From Methanobacteriota archaeon (GTDB lineage Archaea; Nanobdellota; Nanobdellia; Woesearchaeales; SM23-78): a stretch of DNA of 21,169 nt. Both the position numbers and the translations under genes were made by a program. The notes under the pieces are model-generated. The model saw only the letters and a list, made by a program, of their open reading frames with translations. It did no database searches and was not told the origin of the DNA. This document shows, piece by piece, positions 18,789-21,169 of this stretch (position 1 is its first letter; every line of letters starts with the position of its first letter). The stretch lies in NCBI GenBank assembly GCA_030637925.1, contig DAOWFR010000059.1:1-21169 (forward strand). The letters are read 5' to 3'.

Positions 18789-19364
18789 TTATAAGATATT
18801 TATAAAGTTTGGTACAATCACATGGATAATATTCATTATTATGGCTATTATTAGTATTGTAAAATAAACTGGTTTGCTCCAGTCTATTATTTTATGACCA
18901 TCAAACCCTCTAAAAGGTATGAGATTGAATAATGCTAGCCATGCATTTATCATAAGACCATAATAAGCTATTGTTGGGATTACAAAGACTAATGGTAGGA
19001 ATATTAATGCTAGTATTAGATTAGCACTTGGTCCTGCACTTGCAATAATACCACCTTCTCTCTTTGAAACAAAGCCTGATATTAACACTGCTCCTGGTGC
19101 TGCTATTATAAAGCCAAAAAAGCTCATAAGAATAGCTATTATTAGCATTCCATTGTTTGCTCTGAACTCTGCGTGCTTTCCAAACTTTCTTGCAAAGTGT
19201 CTATGGGATAGTTCATGCGCAAGAAAGCCTATTCCTACTGTAAATGCTCCTATGATTATACTAAAGACCAAGGGCTGGCCGCCTTTATAGATAAGTATTC
19301 CAAAGGCTATGCTTATAGCAAGCCATGCTTTTATTAGTTCTTTGGTTTCAAAGCTAACCTTCAC
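18789..19364 (-). CDS. Site-2-type intramembrane metalloprotease (peptidase M50)
   Basis: 191 residues with five to six membrane helices. The zinc site HELSH (His50, Glu51, His54) lies in a hydrophobic helix. The third-ligand region NLIPFRGFDGHKI (147-159, Asp155) is the NPDG-like motif of the M50 family, and GPSANL (111-116) is the usual conserved stretch before it. Such proteases cut membrane-spanning substrates, for example anti-sigma factors in bacteria. The archaeal substrate here is unknown. The protein is a minimal catalytic core without PDZ or CBS domains. It starts with GTG at 19364, about 28 bases after a TATA box (19388-19396), so the mRNA is probably leaderless. It heads the minus-strand gene series and shares an upstream region with the 19493 gene. 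Confidence 0.88.
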   Translation of the reverse strand: MKVSFETKELIKAWLAISIAFGILIYKGGQPLVFSIIIGAFTVGIGFLAHELSHRHFARKFGKHAEFRANNGMLIIAILMSFFGFIIAAPGAVLISGFVSKREGGIIASAGPSANLILALIFLPLVFVIPTIAYYGLMINAWLALFNLIPFRGFDGHKIIDWSKPVYFTILIIAIIMNIIHVIVPNFINIL

Positions 19365-19387
19365 TTTAAGAGGAGGAAAGAGGGAGG

Positions 19388-19396
19388 GGTTTATAA
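19388..19396 (-). promoter_or_regulatory. TATA box of the M50 protease gene (minus strand)
   Basis: On the minus strand TTTATAAAC lies about 28 bases before GTG 19364. The absence of a nearer start or ribosome binding site supports the GTG. Confidence 0.55.
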
Positions 19397-19418
19397 ATAT
19401 AACCTCTATACATTATTA

Positions 19419-19436
19419 GACTACTTTAAAGTAGTC
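19419..19436. promoter_or_regulatory. 18-base perfect palindrome, candidate operator
   Basis: GACTACTTTAAAGTAGTC is perfectly symmetric with no spacer. It lies between the TATA box of the minus-strand M50 gene (19388-19396) and that of the plus-strand 19493 gene (19450-19459). A dimeric regulator could control both directions from here. The factor is unknown. Confidence 0.5.
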
Positions 19437-19449
19437 ATGAAAAGAAAAG

Positions 19450-19459
19450 TTTTATATAT
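19450..19459 (+). promoter_or_regulatory. TATA box of the 19493 gene
   Basis: TTTTATATAT predicts a start near 19481, directly before GGGGGT (19482-19487), which is correctly spaced to ATG 19493. Confidence 0.55.
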
Positions 19460-19492
19460 TATACGTTTTTTCCTCTATAATGGGGGTTTAAG

Positions 19493-20395
19493 ATGTTCAG
19501 AGACAGAGCAATATTCTTGTTTGTAATCAGTGCAATACTCATATCTCTGATATTCATAACCAGAGAGCTAATCTTATTAGGAATCTTTATTGTGTTATTC
19601 ATCCTAAGCCAGGTAATCTTCATATACTTATTCTATACAGAAGAACAAACAGGTCTTGAGCAATGGTATGCGTTTGGGTCAGCAATTGCAGGCTTAGTAT
19701 TCATACTTGTTCTAGTGTTAATTGGTAAAAAAGTATTTGCAGAGTTTTTAGGGTTACTCCTCTTCTTAGCCTACTTTATAGGCTTAATCCTATTTTTATT
19801 CAGGCAAAAGGTAGAGCTTGCCCTTAAAAAACCTGAGAAAAAACCCATTGAAGAAGAGGATTTTGAAGCATTTAGAAAAAAAGACGAGCTTCAGAAACTA
19901 ATAGAATCATTTGAGCTGGATACAAAACCCAAAGCAGAGATTTTTGATACTGAAAAACCAAAAAGAAAAGAGCCAGTAAAAGAAAAGAAAAAAGAAGTTC
20001 CATCAGCAACATTCTTTGAGTATGCAGAGAAAATAAAAGAAAAGCCTAAGATAAGAGAGCTTAAAGAAGCACCCAAGATTGACTTTGAAAAAGTAAAGCA
20101 AGACCTTGAAAAAATAGACACAGGAGTCAAGACCATTAGTGAAAAGATAAGAATGATAAGTGAGAAAGCAATCAAGGAAGGGAAGAAAAAGAAAAGAGAA
20201 GAAGCAAAAAAGAAAAAGAAACCAAAGCCAAAGAAAAAAGAGATGAAAGTTTATGCTTCAAAAACAGGAACCAAGTATCATTATGATAAAAACTGTTTAG
20301 GATTAAAAAGAGTGAGTAAGAAAAACCTTGTAACTTATACTAACCCTACATCTGCAAGAAAAAAAGGCTTAAAGAGTTGCGGGATGTGTAGGTGA
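19493..20395 (+). CDS. Four-TM membrane protein with charged linker and C-terminal Cys/His zinc module
   Basis: 300 residues. Four membrane helices (about 5-23, 27-48, 60-78, 84-103) are followed by a Lys/Glu-rich, probably cytoplasmic linker (about 108-250). Residues 252-300 form a small metal-binding module: VYASKTGTKYHYDKNC, then a basic loop, then SARKKGLKSCGMCR, with His263, Cys268, Cys296 and Cys299. This pattern, SxTGxKYHxxxC ... A...G..xCxxC, is the Ada-like module often found at the ends of thermonuclease-type and competence-associated proteins, where it may contact DNA. Here it is tethered to a membrane domain. GGGGGT at 19482 supports the ATG. Its stop overlaps a GTG of the next frame. 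A role in tying DNA to the membrane is a speculation from the domain only. Confidence 0.75.
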   Translation: MFRDRAIFLFVISAILISLIFITRELILLGIFIVLFILSQVIFIYLFYTEEQTGLEQWYAFGSAIAGLVFILVLVLIGKKVFAEFLGLLLFLAYFIGLILFLFRQKVELALKKPEKKPIEEEDFEAFRKKDELQKLIESFELDTKPKAEIFDTEKPKRKEPVKEKKKEVPSATFFEYAEKIKEKPKIRELKEAPKIDFEKVKQDLEKIDTGVKTISEKIRMISEKAIKEGKKKKREEAKKKKKPKPKKKEMKVYASKTGTKYHYDKNCLGLKRVSKKNLVTYTNPTSARKKGLKSCGMCR

Positions 20396-20406
20396 GGTTA
20401 GGTAAA

Positions 20407-21024
20407 ATGTCTCCTACACTAAATATTCCGATTAAGAAACTAACACTCGAAAACCTTCTTGATTTGTTTAAAATATCCCATAACTGTTATGACACAGAAT
20501 GGTTTGATTCTCAAATAAGGTTTCTAAAAAGCAGTGGCTTTGAAGAGCTTAAAACAATAGGACAAATGCAGTATGGTATAAACATGAAATTTATAATTGA
20601 GACTGGAAGAAAAAATAACATACATGTATGTGTTAACACTTATGGAGAAGATGATTCAGAAACAGAGCATAAAGCAAGATTTGATAAAGCAGTTACTCAG
20701 TATTTTAAGAATGAACTAATCCTTAACAGATGGGAGTTTGTAGTTAGACCTGGTAATGAAGAAGAATTCATAAAACTCAATGGGCCTAAAGGAGAATGGT
20801 TTAAGTTTTTTAGACCCTCACCTAATTTTCTAGATACACGCCTTCTTAAAGAGCAAGGATTAGAAATACCTCAGCCAATTTATATCACAGATGATAGATG
20901 GTTATCCTTAGAAGGTTTTAATAGGTATATTAAGAATAACAGAAAACAATACAAAGACTTATCTGAACAAAACAGAAAGCTTTGTCTTAAAGAACATCAT
21001 AAAGGACAGTTTAGAATTGTTTGA
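20407..21024 (+). CDS. Unrecognised 205-residue protein coupled to the zinc-module membrane protein
   Basis: About 205 residues from ATG 20407, preceded by GAGGT (20395-20399). A GTG at 20392 overlaps the upstream stop (GTGA) and is an alternative that would add five residues. Soluble, alpha/beta-looking. The first part reads LTLENLLDLFKISHNCYDTE and then FLKSSGFEELKTIG; the middle has strands MKFIIETG and IHVCVNTYGEDDSETEH; a late segment WFKFFRPSPNFLDTRLLKEQ precedes a basic tail. I do not recognise a family or catalytic motif. It probably shares a transcript with the upstream four-TM protein. Confidence 0.7.
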   Translation: MSPTLNIPIKKLTLENLLDLFKISHNCYDTEWFDSQIRFLKSSGFEELKTIGQMQYGINMKFIIETGRKNNIHVCVNTYGEDDSETEHKARFDKAVTQYFKNELILNRWEFVVRPGNEEEFIKLNGPKGEWFKFFRPSPNFLDTRLLKEQGLEIPQPIYITDDRWLSLEGFNRYIKNNRKQYKDLSEQNRKLCLKEHHKGQFRIV

Positions 21025-21140
21025 ATTATCACCACCCATACAAATTCTTTTGATCTTTATTAAATCTTTTTAGAAGAAGACTATAGGAAAAGTTTTGTTA
21101 CAAATCATTTCCTCTTTTCTTTATTAAATTTGTTCAAAAG

Positions 21141-21150
21141 AAATATATAA
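21141..21150 (+). promoter_or_regulatory. TATA box for a gene cut by the right edge
   Basis: AAATATATAA is followed about 21 bases later by an ATG at 21166-21168, the last bases of the window. The spacing is slightly short but compatible with another leaderless gene beginning at the edge. The rest of 21025-21140 holds nothing that I recognise. Confidence 0.35.
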
Positions 21151-21169
21151 CATATTCCAAATACTATGA

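Noticed and set aside
1..21169. Insertion sequence or integrated phage
   Set aside because: No transposase, integrase or flanking target-site duplication was seen; only single genes (DUF5664-like, holin-like) hint at phage families.

Overview
The window reads as a stretch of an AT-rich archaeal chromosome, most likely a DPANN-type lineage (Woesearchaeota/Pacearchaeota-like; this placement is inference). The archaeal calls rest on Spt4 followed by ribosomal proteins S24e and S27ae, an archaeal-type alanyl-tRNA synthetase with an N-terminal zinc module, an AbrB-PhoU regulator, a COG4880-type beta-propeller lipoprotein, a tRNA with an intron at position 37/38, and many genes whose start lies about 24-30 bases after a TATA box with no ribosome binding site (leaderless transcripts). 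Genes inside operons instead carry GGTGAT- or GGGGTG-type ribosome binding sites. Coding is dense. No stretch over 300 bases lacks a gene; the longest gaps (about 100-200 bases) are divergent promoter regions.

Layout. 1-1206 (+): a gene cut by the left edge, resembling the phage/dNTP-diphosphohydrolase-associated DUF5664 family, then spt4, rps24e and rps27ae in one operon. 1234-1875 (-): two small unrecognised genes. 2063-2980 (+): AbrB-PhoU-like regulator. 2957-4303 (-): coiled-coil protein with a cryptic kinase-like core. 4458-4655 (+): a very small exported peptide. 4675-7074 (-): Hanks-type Ser/Thr kinase with a Tat-like membrane segment and a large, probably extracellular helical domain. 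7272-9383 (+): beta-propeller lipoprotein. 9459-9818 (+): small Rossmann-like protein. 9820-11565 (-): nitroreductase plus two paralogous single-pass membrane proteins. 11661-14210 (+): alaS. 14224-14727 (-): Lrp/AsnC regulator, divergent from a small gene at 14844. 15101-15397 (-): two-TM holin-like protein. 15536-15781 (+): small zinc-ribbon protein. 15784-19364 (-): ABC1/UbiB kinase, HAD hydrolase, intron-bearing tRNA-Thr(CGU), a 50-residue double-CxxC protein, a coiled-coil protein and an M50 membrane protease. 19493-21024 (+): membrane protein with an Ada/thermonuclease-associated type zinc tail and an unrecognised partner. A further start codon may lie at the right edge.

The most unusual part is 2957-9383. 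Two kinase-fold proteins, an exported peptide of about 65 residues and a lipoprotein beta-propeller sit side by side with divergent promoters, which suggests a cell-surface signalling locus (inference). Other points worth checking are the short C-terminal region of AlaRS, the minimal tRNA intron with a relaxed splice motif, two clean palindromic elements in divergent promoters (14776-14796 and 19419-19436), and a GGATAAA motif recurring in three intergenic regions.
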